In this document: one piece after another, positions 1-7,633 of the stretch
Layout: each line of letters begins with the position of its first letter
Position numbering within the stretch: position 1 is the first letter of the stretch
Source: an uncultured Collinsella sp.
GTDB taxonomy: Bacteria; Actinomycetota; Coriobacteriia; Coriobacteriales; Coriobacteriaceae
Assembly: GCA_900549245.1 (NCBI GenBank)
Contig: URNQ01000053.1
Coordinates: 1 to 9,654 of the forward strand
Reading direction: 5' to 3'
Length of the DNA: 9,654 bases
Translations under genes and position numbers: made by a program
Notes under the pieces: generated by a model
Told to the model about the DNA's origin: nothing
What the model saw: only the letters and a program-made list of their open reading frames with translations
The model's database searches: none

Positions 1-10
1 GAGTTCCGCA

Positions 11-47
11 CGCAAAGAAGGCCACTTAATGTGGCCTTCGTCTTGCG
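11..47 (-). terminator. Hairpin terminator at the end of the six-gene cluster
   Basis: A perfect 9-bp stem (17-25 with 31-39) closes a 5-nt loop. An outer helix (11-15 with 43-47) can extend it across a small internal loop. Read on the minus strand the stem is followed by a short T-rich stretch (CTTCTTTGCG), which is better than the plus side. It lies about 70 nt past the stop of the last gene, so it most likely ends the operon transcript. The U tract is interrupted, so termination may be partial or bidirectional. Confidence 0.7.
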
Positions 48-112
48 CAGGACTGTAGAGCAGGGAACTTCGTGCCCGCCGCCCGGGAGGGTGTTGCGTT
101 TAGAAGATGGAC

Positions 113-811
113 CTAGCGCTTATCCCTCCGGGACAAAAGCAGCGCAGCCATGAAAGCGATAATCGCTAGCGCTAGCAGCGTCAAAAGCAGAGCGAGCGAG
201 TTGTCGCCCGTCGCAGCCAGGCCAAACAGGCCGGGCTTTTTGGAGCCAGCGGGCTGCACAGGAATTGTTTTGCCATCGTCCTCGGCGGTAATCTCCCAGC
301 GAATTGCCTTGTTTGCGTCGGCAAGTTCGTTGCCCACCGACGTCGGGACACTTAGTTGCAAATTGAGCGCCGTGCTGCCATCGCTCGTAAACGTTGCGAC
401 CTGCGTGGGGTAAGCAAACACACTGCCCGGCGTTCCCGTCTGGAGCCAGCCTGCAGACGCATCGCCCGCCGACGCCGTTAAGGTAATGGGCGACAGCAGG
501 TGTGCCGTCTCGTGATCGACAACGGCCCGCACAAACACGCGTACCTGGGACTTTACGCCCGTGGCACGAACCTCAATCTGCTGCTCACGCACATCGCCGG
601 GCATTAGATCTTTAAAGGCGGGAAACAGATCGGGCTCCCCCGAGGAGCCCGTCGCCCCCGAGACCGTCAGCTGACGCGCATTTCCGTCATAGGCAATCGC
701 GGGAGTATCGGCAAACGCACGGGCGGGAACAGCGAGCGCGACCACGCAGAAAATGGCCGCGACCATGCAACGCAAGGAGCGCGCAACACCTTTGCGAATT
801 GGGAACGCCAT
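113..811 (-). CDS. Sec-exported surface protein with C-terminal LAATG sorting signal
   Basis: This 232-aa protein has an N-terminal Sec signal peptide (basic residues 6-14, hydrophobic 16-30, likely cleavage after ARAFA near 34). The ectodomain (35-190) carries a 'DLFPAFKDLMPGD' stretch at 61-73, of a kind often seen in proteins found with SipW-dependent matrix genes. The C-terminus is a complete cell-wall sorting signal: LAATG at 198-202, a hydrophobic segment about 206-226, then the basic tail RRDKR. LAxTG is the motif class used by actinobacterial class E sortases, so covalent wall anchoring is the expected fate; no sortase is in the window. The start is well supported, because GGAGGT (820-825) sits 8 nt upstream inside the previous gene and the gap is 2 nt, suggesting translational coupling. 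As the last gene of the cluster, a role as wall anchor for the secreted subunits is an inference. The molecular function of the ectodomain is unknown. Confidence 0.88.
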   Translation of the reverse strand: MAFPIRKGVARSLRCMVAAIFCVVALAVPARAFADTPAIAYDGNARQLTVSGATGSSGEPDLFPAFKDLMPGDVREQQIEVRATGVKSQVRVFVRAVVDHETAHLLSPITLTASAGDASAGWLQTGTPGSVFAYPTQVATFTSDGSTALNLQLSVPTSVGNELADANKAIRWEITAEDDGKTIPVQPAGSKKPGLFGLAATGDNSLALLLTLLALAIIAFMAALLLSRRDKR

Positions 812-813
812 AC

Positions 814-1383
814 TTACGCACCTCCATGCGGCGGCACCAGCACGCCATCATTGACCGTGCAGTCCCATGCATCGTGCACGGCCTCATCGGGCGTCGCCTG
901 GACCGCCTGAGTGGAGATATCAACGACAAGATTGCGACCTTCGGTTGCCTTGAGCTCGGTAACTCTATTAATGAGCACGCCGGTTTCACCGCCGGGAGCA
1001 ACGGGCGACGTCCAGTAATAGAACCCGTCGCTCGCCTTAACCCAGTTATCAGCCGAGTTCGTGTCCGAGGCATCAGCCACGCTCCACGCAATCTCGTAAT
1101 CCGCCTCCTCCTTCGGCTCCTCCCACAGGCGGGCACCGTTTCCATCCTGCCAGTAGATATCCACTGCAGCACGAATATAGGCGGGCGCAGTACCCGTGTT
1201 CTGTGCCTTGACATCGCTTTTCACATTGCCGTTGAGCGTTTCCTGAACCGATGGCGTCACCGATCCGATGCCGAACTGGTTGACCAGCACGCCCGTAACC
1301 GAAAGCCAGGCCAGCGTGCCTGCCGTACCGGCCAGGAGGATAACCCCCACCAGCAAGGCGATGATGCGCTTGCGCTTGGACAT
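814..1383 (-). CDS. SipW-dependent-type secreted protein, camelysin/BsaA-like
   Basis: This 189-aa protein has a basic start (SKRKR), a hydrophobic segment about 7-20, then the SipW-type signal motif GTLAWLSVTGVLVNQFGIGSV-like at 22-42. That is the hallmark of proteins processed by SipW-type signal peptidases such as TasA, CalY and BsaA. The rest is a single beta-rich domain. Visible family features are 'TAPAYIRAAVDIYW' (65-78), 'DNWVKASDGFYYWTSPVAPGGET' around 112-134 and the C-terminal 'VDISTQAVQA' (154-163) followed by an acidic/Ala helix. The same three blocks recur in the 215-aa protein three genes upstream in coordinate terms (6896-7543), so the two are paralogous in design. Translation starts at an ATG with AAGGAGGA (1389-1396) 5 nt upstream, overlapping the end of the giant adhesin gene; the intergenic gap is 1 nt. 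Likely a minor subunit or assembly factor of a surface fibre (inference). Confidence 0.88.
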   Translation of the reverse strand: MSKRKRIIALLVGVILLAGTAGTLAWLSVTGVLVNQFGIGSVTPSVQETLNGNVKSDVKAQNTGTAPAYIRAAVDIYWQDGNGARLWEEPKEEADYEIAWSVADASDTNSADNWVKASDGFYYWTSPVAPGGETGVLINRVTELKATEGRNLVVDISTQAVQATPDEAVHDAWDCTVNDGVLVPPHGGA

Positions 1384-1384
1384 G

Positions 1385-4300
1385 CTAATCCTCCTTCTTT
1401 GCTACGTTGTCGTTGCTCCAAACGTTATGGGCACGATCGCTGCCATCGATCCATTTGTCGTTCACACGCGTGTTCGTGCAGGTGAACGTGGCATCGTTCG
1501 CGCTCGATGCAGCGGAGATAGTCGCCTGCGCCTTATCGCCCGGCTGCTTGCCAGGGACGCCGATTTGGCTGCTGTAGCGCCATGCCCACGCTGAGTCCTC
1601 CTCGACGGTGTAGATACCCGCCGGGACCGCAAGCTCGATAGCGCCGGAGTACCAGGCGGAACCGTCCTTCAGCTGCGCATCCGATGACACCGTTACCTCA
1701 ACCGTGCGCTCATCCAAGGCGTTGCCGTCCATGTCGGCCCGGGAAACCTTGAAGCGGAACGTCTTGCCCTTCGCCCAGCTATCCTGGGTTTGCTTGACGA
1801 TCTTGAGCGTATGCGTAGCGGCGAAATCGAACACCGCATTGCCATCGCCCTGAGTGCCGTCGCCCGTGAGCTTGTAGTCCAAACGGTTCGTCAGCTCAAA
1901 CGAGCCCTCGCCCGAACCCGAGCTGTAAAGCGATACATACTTCCCGTTGACAGGCGTAGGAGTCTGGCCAGAAAGACCATAGCCCACACGGTCAACGTGC
2001 ACCGTCAGTTGCGTGCCCATGAAGGGCTTTGCAAAGCAAGCCTTGAACGGCGCCTTATCGCTCTTGTCATCTACCGTGTTCGCGGCATTGGGATCAAGCA
2101 ACCACTTGAGCTGCCCGGTCACATTCTTAGGGCTCGCAGCTTCCGACGTGTCGTTAGCGACGACCTTATACGTCACCGGATACAAATCCATGTCGGCCTT
2201 AACCGGTTTACCCTTGAAGTCGCTCCACGCCACTGCTTCGTCGCCATTAACCCACTGCCACTCCAAGAACAACTCCTTCAAGCTACTATCCGCTCGCTCG
2301 CCCAGGAATGCGACGATTGCGGAGTAGGCTTCGGGATCGTAGGCCACTTCCTTTGGCTCCATGAAGGGTTCACCCTTGTCGTCATAGACCGGGTTGCCGT
2401 TCTCGTCCATCTTGGGCACCTTAACTGTCTGAACAAAGCCGGCATTGCCATCCTGGCCACGCAGATCCCCCGTATCGTTCGGGTCTACCGTAGCGGTGTA
2501 GATGACCTTGCCATCGGTGTCGTGATAGCGCACTTTAAGCGGCGTCTTCTTGTACACCGCGGTGTAGGTCACGCTCTCAAAGGGCTCGCCGCCCTCGAGG
2601 GGATACTTCTCGTCATCGGTCAACAGGGTGTATTTGCCATCGGGTTCGTAGTCGCGCGACCAGCCGACAAAGTCGTACTTGGTGCCGTCAATGCCCGAAA
2701 CCTCCTTGACAGCCTTGACCTCAAGAGAAATCTGGTCGCCGGAATCAGTACGGCCGAGACCGCGGACAAGAGCAGGATTCGCGAGATTTAAGTCGATGTT
2801 CGATTGAACGGTAACCAGGCTGGGACGGTAGACCGGGTACAGCTCCATGGGGGCCTTGACCACGGTAGAGGCACTCACCATACGGATGCCCTCCGACCAA
2901 GCGACATAGCCCTTGCCAGGTGCCGGCTGGGCTTCCGTCCAGCCCACGAAGACGTTGAACTTACCTGTATCCCCATCGATAGTGCGGACGTCATAAGTGG
3001 GCTTCGGGATGCCGCCATCAAGGTTGCCGAGCGTATCGCCTTTCTGGGCAACTTTGCCGTCCACATCTTTGGCATTGAGATGGTACACGACCGCCAACGG
3101 CGAATAGTACGCCACGAATGTATAGGCTCCGCCAGGTTCCACCGGATAAGAGCAAGTACCATGCTCCACATCGTAGGGAAGCGTCTTGATCTCGCCATTC
3201 GGAAGCTCGATCTCAACCTTCTGCAACTCATACAGCTTACCGCCTGCTTTATAAACCGGCATCGTGACGTCAGGGGTCACCGTTGCCGTGGCGGGGCCAG
3301 CGCCCGCATTGATAACGGGAACGATGTCGTACTTGGGCACGTTGACTTCAGAAGTGCCGTCAAAACCGGCGCGGTGCAGATTGGTAGTGTAGTTGACGTT
3401 GTACTTTGCGTACACCGGATAGGCATCCTGCCACTGGGTGACCTTGGATTCATCCGTCACCAAGTATGGCTTCGCCTTTTCCGGATCGCTCGTCACATAG
3501 GAGTCGTCGGCAACATCATAGATATAGTTCCAGACGGGAGAAGGCTTCTCGGGAGTAGGCTTCGGGACCTCAGCCGTAGAGATCCAGCCCAGGAACTTAT
3601 AGCCTGGCACCGCCATCTCCGCATCGGTCGGAGAAGACTCGAGGGTCAGATCAGGATCTTCAATCTGGTCGCTGTCCCCGCCGGAATTGTTTTTAACCGT
3701 TTCATCTGTATGGATGAATGGGTACTTGTACGTGTACTTGGGGTCCTCCTCATTGTCATTCTTCTTTTGGAGCAAATTGCTCTCGTAGCGACGCGTCGTT
3801 TCCTTGTAGACCGTGCCATCTTTCTTATAAAAATCGACACGCGTTGTCACCATCGCACGCATGCGGTATTTCGAAGTGTAATTGATTGAAGCCGTTACGG
3901 GATTATTGAGATACGTCCATCGACCGCCAATTCTCTCGAGTGTCCAAAACCTCAAGCTATAACGATCGCTAGATGGCTTAAACGTGTACTGCAACGCATT
4001 AATAACCTTTTCCTCGTCAAACGTTCCAGAACCTGGGAAATCTGTATCCACAAGGACATTCTTTAGGGTATCCGCCCCCGTATCGTTTCTCACGTTATGC
4101 GAATATGCGCTCATGGGGGCCACGATTGGCGTATTGCTGTCGTAGTATCCCTCTGCGCACTCGCCCTTATAGGCATTCTTATCGCCATGATTAACGTGCT
4201 CGGAACCCCAGTGAACCACGTTCTCTCGAACATAACTTGTGCCGACCTGATCGTTAAACGGTGTTTTGTACTCGTTCCATACAGAGCAAAGGAGTTCCGA

Positions 4301-6892
4301 CTTCGTGTATTCATCGTTCGCGTACGCGCAGACGTAATAGTCCACCCGGTACTCAAAGCGGGCGATGTAGGTATGTGGCACAGTTAGATCGACATCGGCG
4401 GGGAGTGTGTAGCTGGGGTAGCGGCTTACGCGCACCTCGAGCGGGGCATCCTCGGTCCCCTTGTTTTCATACCAACCCAAGAAGCGATAGCCATCGGGCA
4501 GCTTGCCGTCCTCGGACAGAGGTTTATTGTCCTTATCTCGTACCTGCACGGTATAGGAGCTCGTTCCATTCTCGCCCGGCCGCACGTCCACATGAGTATT
4601 ACCCACGCCAACGCGCTGGGTCACATCACCGAGTTCATCCTGCTCATTGCCTTCGAACACCGTCATGATGTTCGAGACGTAGTCGCTGTACACCGGATAG
4701 AAGTCGGTAGGACGGACAACAGTGATCTCGCTACCCGCAGGATAAAAAGCTCCCTGATTTTTAAGATCGGCTAACTCAGTCGAGGTGATGGCGGCATAGG
4801 CGCCATTCATACTCTTATCGACGTTCGGCTGCGTGGTCCATCCAATAAACGTCGCGGTTGTCGACAAGCTGCCGCGATCCGCGGGGGCAGCTGGCGTCAG
4901 GCCGACGCCATAGCGGTACCAGTCCGTCGACTTATCATGCGCTTTGCCGTCTTCCCAATTGAGCGTCTCACCATTTACGTTGTAGAACAGCACCTGCGCC
5001 TCGTATGAAGCGATAAAGAGGTCATTGCCCTTGAAGCCCTCACTCGCGTCATGATCCTTGCCGTTGTCGGCAGTATAATAGGTCGACGTTTTGTCGTACT
5101 CCTCGTTCTTCTGGACCTGCTTGCCAGCAGCCACAGCATCGGCATCGGTCTTGCCGTCAAACCAGCTGTTGTCTTGTCCAATTCGGTTCACACGCACATC
5201 GGGCTCGCGGAACCAGCCCATAAAGCGGTAGCCACCGTTAGCCTCGGTCAGGCCTGCGGGCTTCGCCGAGGTATCCTGCTTAAACGTTACCGACGTATCG
5301 CCCTTGGCCAAGCCCTGGGCCGTTCCCGCCAGCACGGCGCTCACGGCAAAGGTGTACGGATCGCTGGTAGATTGATCTTTTCCCAACATGGTTGCCAGAA
5401 CGGTTGCCGTACCCGCGCCGGGGAAGTCGGTCGTCGTCTTCACGCTTTCGCCGTGTACGGGGATATTCAGTTTGTAGTCCATCGCCCATTCGTTTGCATG
5501 CTCGACCCCCAAGAGCAGGTCATTGGCAGTCGAGCGCATGGTGCCGGCACAGAAGTCGTAATCATGCTGCTCCCACAGCTCACGTGTGACGTAGCGTTCG
5601 TCGTCCCAGGGACCGAATCCGGCACCGGATACCGTGCCATCACCAGCAAGGGCGTAAATCTTCTTCTTGGCTGCCGCACCCTGACTAAACCCGGATAGGC
5701 TGACGCTGGGCTTGAAGTAGCAATCAGTGATAGTCGCATCACCCGCATTAGCGCGTGCAGCAATACCGCCCAGGTTCACGTCGTTTTGAATAATGGGGAT
5801 CACGGCGATGGGGTTGTACTGGCGCGAGCTCAAATCGCCGGCGAAATGGCTGCGAGCGATCTCGTTACCGCTCTTAGACAAGATGCGGCCTGCAAGACCG
5901 CCCGTCCAAGCGCGCGTTACGGAGACAACGCCCACGTAAGAAGCAGCATAGCTATAGCATTTCGCCGTTGAAAAGCAGTCAATGACTTTAGCGCCTTCTG
6001 CCATGCAGCCGACGAAGCCCGAAGCGTACACGTTGTTGCCGCCCAGGGCGCCAACGGCCACATCGTATTTATTGGTGACGTCGGTCATGCCCTTCTCGGC
6101 AATCGAGCCATTCTCTTTGCGCGTAGGCGTAACGCGGCAGTACTCGATGGTCGAGTTCTTGACGTAGCCGGCAAACGCCGCCATATACAGGCCCTCGCCG
6201 CCGATTGCTTGTACGCCCGAGGTCGTGTTGTTGACGGCGCGGCCGCCACGGACCTCGCAGTTGTAGAGGGTGCAGCCGTCGAGCTCGCCGGCAATCAGGC
6301 CTCCCTCAAAGCCCGCATTAGTAATCACATTGAGCATGTTGTTGGCACACGTAACGTGCAGGGTGCTCTCCATGACCATAACGTTTTCGAAGTGGGTGTT
6401 GATCGCCCTGCCCACGATAATGCCGCCGCGGAAGTCAGCCCAAATGTTGGCATCCTTGACCAGGAAGTTCTTGATGGTGGCGCCATCGGTCTCGGCAAAA
6501 AAGCCCGTATCGCGCTCGGGATCCAAGACCTTATTCTCGTAGTTCAGGCCCTTCACGGTATGGTTTTGACCGTCAAAGACGCCCTTAAAGGGATGTTCTT
6601 TGTTGCCAAAGGAGAGGTGCTTGACCGTATCCGCAACAATGGCATTCATATCATCATCGTTAAGAACGATATCGTTATCGAGATAGACGCGCCACTGCGA
6701 CGTGTCGCGCTGTCGCGACAGCGCGACACACGCCAGGAAGTCGTTCCTGTTTGTGATATGGAATTCGGTCTTGTCCTCGGGCACATCCTCGGCATACGCT
6801 GCCGCCGGCAGCGCTACAACGCAGCAAAGGGCGATTGCCACCACAGCGATCAGCCTGCCGAGCACGCCTCGGTTCATGTTCTTAATCTCCAT
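1385..6892 (-). CDS. Giant secreted adhesin: beta-helix, InlB-type repeats, Cna-B-like C-terminus
   Basis: This 1835-aa protein has a Sec signal peptide (hydrophobic 14-30, cleavage likely after AAAYA near 34). Residues 100-400 read as a right-handed beta-helix with GLUG-like rungs: 'FKGVFDGQNHTV' at 102-113, then rungs about 129-150, 156-173, 198-214, 238-254, 291-309, 331-354 and 375-397. Cysteines recur at the same rung position (212, 252, 306, 391). Residues 490-1580 hold about nine InlB B/Listeria-Bacteroides-type repeats. These are recognised by Gly-Trp cores (559, 684, 806, 1102, 1317, 1410; degenerate at 981 and 1542), each followed by a 'YPVY' or 'YIARF' type strand. Residues 1694-1810 resemble a Cna-B/SpaA-like domain, with K1700, E1764/E1765 and N1807 as possible isopeptide residues. 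No LPxTG-like anchor follows; the protein ends KKED. An alternative start, ATG at 6877, has GGAG 9 nt upstream and gives a neater signal peptide. A role in adhesion or matrix building is inferred from the family. Confidence 0.92.
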   Translation of the reverse strand: MEIKNMNRGVLGRLIAVVAIALCCVVALPAAAYAEDVPEDKTEFHITNRNDFLACVALSRQRDTSQWRVYLDNDIVLNDDDMNAIVADTVKHLSFGNKEHPFKGVFDGQNHTVKGLNYENKVLDPERDTGFFAETDGATIKNFLVKDANIWADFRGGIIVGRAINTHFENVMVMESTLHVTCANNMLNVITNAGFEGGLIAGELDGCTLYNCEVRGGRAVNNTTSGVQAIGGEGLYMAAFAGYVKNSTIEYCRVTPTRKENGSIAEKGMTDVTNKYDVAVGALGGNNVYASGFVGCMAEGAKVIDCFSTAKCYSYAASYVGVVSVTRAWTGGLAGRILSKSGNEIARSHFAGDLSSRQYNPIAVIPIIQNDVNLGGIAARANAGDATITDCYFKPSVSLSGFSQGAAAKKKIYALAGDGTVSGAGFGPWDDERYVTRELWEQHDYDFCAGTMRSTANDLLLGVEHANEWAMDYKLNIPVHGESVKTTTDFPGAGTATVLATMLGKDQSTSDPYTFAVSAVLAGTAQGLAKGDTSVTFKQDTSAKPAGLTEANGGYRFMGWFREPDVRVNRIGQDNSWFDGKTDADAVAAGKQVQKNEEYDKTSTYYTADNGKDHDASEGFKGNDLFIASYEAQVLFYNVNGETLNWEDGKAHDKSTDWYRYGVGLTPAAPADRGSLSTTATFIGWTTQPNVDKSMNGAYAAITSTELADLKNQGAFYPAGSEITVVRPTDFYPVYSDYVSNIMTVFEGNEQDELGDVTQRVGVGNTHVDVRPGENGTSSYTVQVRDKDNKPLSEDGKLPDGYRFLGWYENKGTEDAPLEVRVSRYPSYTLPADVDLTVPHTYIARFEYRVDYYVCAYANDEYTKSELLCSVWNEYKTPFNDQVGTSYVRENVVHWGSEHVNHGDKNAYKGECAEGYYDSNTPIVAPMSAYSHNVRNDTGADTLKNVLVDTDFPGSGTFDEEKVINALQYTFKPSSDRYSLRFWTLERIGGRWTYLNNPVTASINYTSKYRMRAMVTTRVDFYKKDGTVYKETTRRYESNLLQKKNDNEEDPKYTYKYPFIHTDETVKNNSGGDSDQIEDPDLTLESSPTDAEMAVPGYKFLGWISTAEVPKPTPEKPSPVWNYIYDVADDSYVTSDPEKAKPYLVTDESKVTQWQDAYPVYAKYNVNYTTNLHRAGFDGTSEVNVPKYDIVPVINAGAGPATATVTPDVTMPVYKAGGKLYELQKVEIELPNGEIKTLPYDVEHGTCSYPVEPGGAYTFVAYYSPLAVVYHLNAKDVDGKVAQKGDTLGNLDGGIPKPTYDVRTIDGDTGKFNVFVGWTEAQPAPGKGYVAWSEGIRMVSASTVVKAPMELYPVYRPSLVTVQSNIDLNLANPALVRGLGRTDSGDQISLEVKAVKEVSGIDGTKYDFVGWSRDYEPDGKYTLLTDDEKYPLEGGEPFESVTYTAVYKKTPLKVRYHDTDGKVIYTATVDPNDTGDLRGQDGNAGFVQTVKVPKMDENGNPVYDDKGEPFMEPKEVAYDPEAYSAIVAFLGERADSSLKELFLEWQWVNGDEAVAWSDFKGKPVKADMDLYPVTYKVVANDTSEAASPKNVTGQLKWLLDPNAANTVDDKSDKAPFKACFAKPFMGTQLTVHVDRVGYGLSGQTPTPVNGKYVSLYSSGSGEGSFELTNRLDYKLTGDGTQGDGNAVFDFAATHTLKIVKQTQDSWAKGKTFRFKVSRADMDGNALDERTVEVTVSSDAQLKDGSAWYSGAIELAVPAGIYTVEEDSAWAWRYSSQIGVPGKQPGDKAQATISAASSANDATFTCTNTRVNDKWIDGSDRAHNVWSNDNVAKKED
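6702..6729. repeat. 28-bp perfect palindrome inside the adhesin gene
   Basis: GTGTCGCGCTGTCG at 6702-6715 is followed without any spacer by its exact reverse complement at 6716-6729. It lies about 165 nt into the adhesin gene and encodes residues around 55-64 (within the stretch C-V-A-L-S-R-Q-R-D-T). In the mRNA it can fold into a very stable hairpin; in DNA it is a symmetric site. Function unknown. Confidence 0.9.
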
Positions 6893-6908
6893 GGGCTAGT
6901 TCGCCTCC
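6887..6908 (-). promoter_or_regulatory. Two competing ribosome binding sites at the adhesin start
   Basis: GGAGG (6904-6908), inside the end of the upstream gene, stands 11 nt before the ATG at 6892. GGAG (6887-6890), just inside that ORF, stands 9 nt before a second in-frame ATG at 6877. The second start gives MNRGVLGRL, a typical Sec signal n-region, and may be the true one. The first keeps a 3-nt gap to the upstream stop codon (6896-6898), favouring coupling. Confidence 0.55.
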
Positions 6909-7543
6909 GGCCAGCCCGCGACGTCGAGCACGTCGAGGACGGTATCGTTTGCCTGCTGATTTTTGGCCTGCACGGCCTGAACGTCGATATCGAGCCTGAA
7001 CGAACCGTCGCGCGCGGCATCGTGGTAGTCGCCCACAAAGCGCAGCGAATCCATGAGACTTTCCGTCATGGTGCCGGGGTCGAGCATGCCGCCACGCCCA
7101 GCCAATCCGCGGTAGTAGTACCACCCATCGCCGCCATCGATCCACGGGGACCCCTCGCCCGCGTTCACGTGAAAGGCAACGTTGCCCGAGGCGTCCGCAC
7201 TCGAACCGTCGGGTGCCACCGACGTCATGCGCAGACGAGCGCGAACGTACTCAGGCTGCGCGCCGGCGTTCTCCACGCGCACAATACGGCTGATGTCAGA
7301 GCCACTGGCCTTGGTGTCGGGATAGTCCCCGTGCTCGTTGGCCTCAAACGGAATCTCCTCGCCCTGCTCGTTTAGGGTGTATTCGCAGACTCGTACCTTC
7401 ACGCTGCCAAACGATAGGACGTTGTTCGCCGGAACCATATCAACGGTAAAAGCCAGCGTGCCACACAGGCACGCCAGGGCCAACAGCGCCATCGCGGCAA
7501 GCGCCAAGGTGCGTTTCTGATTGTCGGAAAGATTGTTGAGCAT
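6896..7543 (-). CDS. SipW-dependent-type secreted protein, BsaA/TasA-like
   Basis: This protein is 215 aa from the ATG at 7543; a TTG at 7555 would give 219 aa. A short polar n-region (LNNLSDNQKR) leads into a hydrophobic segment, then the SipW-type signal 'CGTLAFTVDMVPANNVLSFGSV' spread over about residues 27-48 (ATG numbering). The domain after it shows the same order of blocks as the 189-aa protein of this cluster: 'PEYVRARLRM', 'SPWIDGGDGWYYYRGL', a Gly-rich turn, 'MTESLM', and the C-terminal strand 'LDIDVQAVQA'. It is therefore a likely substrate of the SipW peptidase encoded two genes upstream and probably a fibre or matrix subunit. It is preceded by a strong RNA hairpin (7576-7620), and unusually neither possible start has a clear Shine-Dalgarno sequence, unlike most of the other genes here. 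Its stop codon lies 3 nt before the adhesin ATG at 6892. Confidence 0.85.
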   Translation of the reverse strand: MLNNLSDNQKRTLALAAMALLALACLCGTLAFTVDMVPANNVLSFGSVKVRVCEYTLNEQGEEIPFEANEHGDYPDTKASGSDISRIVRVENAGAQPEYVRARLRMTSVAPDGSSADASGNVAFHVNAGEGSPWIDGGDGWYYYRGLAGRGGMLDPGTMTESLMDSLRFVGDYHDAARDGSFRLDIDVQAVQAKNQQANDTVLDVLDVAGWPEAN

Positions 7544-7575
7544 TACGTTCGCCAATCGTCGATCAAAGGGGGACC

Positions 7576-7620
7576 GAGATCCCGACCCGAAAATGGGGAT
7601 GGGGAGCGGGCCGGGATCTC
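7576..7620 (-). promoter_or_regulatory. Intercistronic mRNA hairpin after the TasA-like gene
   Basis: Arms 7576-7588 and 7608-7620 pair over 13 bp around a 19-nt loop. On the plus strand there is one A·C mismatch (7585/7611); in the minus-strand RNA this becomes a G·U pair, so the stem is complete in the operon's own mRNA. It starts 13 nt after the TasA-like stop codon and is not followed by a U run. It is best read as an mRNA 3'-end stabiliser or partial attenuator between the matrix protein gene and the rest of the operon. Confidence 0.75.
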
Positions 7621-7633
7621 AGTGGAGGGGGGA

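Noticed and set aside
155..176. Overlapping palindromes AGCGATAATCGCT and GCTAGCGCTAGC
   Set aside because: They fall in the membrane-segment codons of the anchor protein, where Ala/Leu/Ile codon use easily gives short palindromes; much weaker than the 28-bp case.
1790..3889. Plus-strand ORFs of 333 and 361 aa opposite the adhesin repeats
   Set aside because: They are shadows of the InlB-repeat coding region; no domain, no signal, no start context.
6209..7375. Plus-strand ORF of 388 aa across the start of the adhesin gene
   Set aside because: It is antisense to two well-supported genes, has a composition typical of a GC-rich shadow frame (many His, Arg, Val) and no recognisable domain or binding site.
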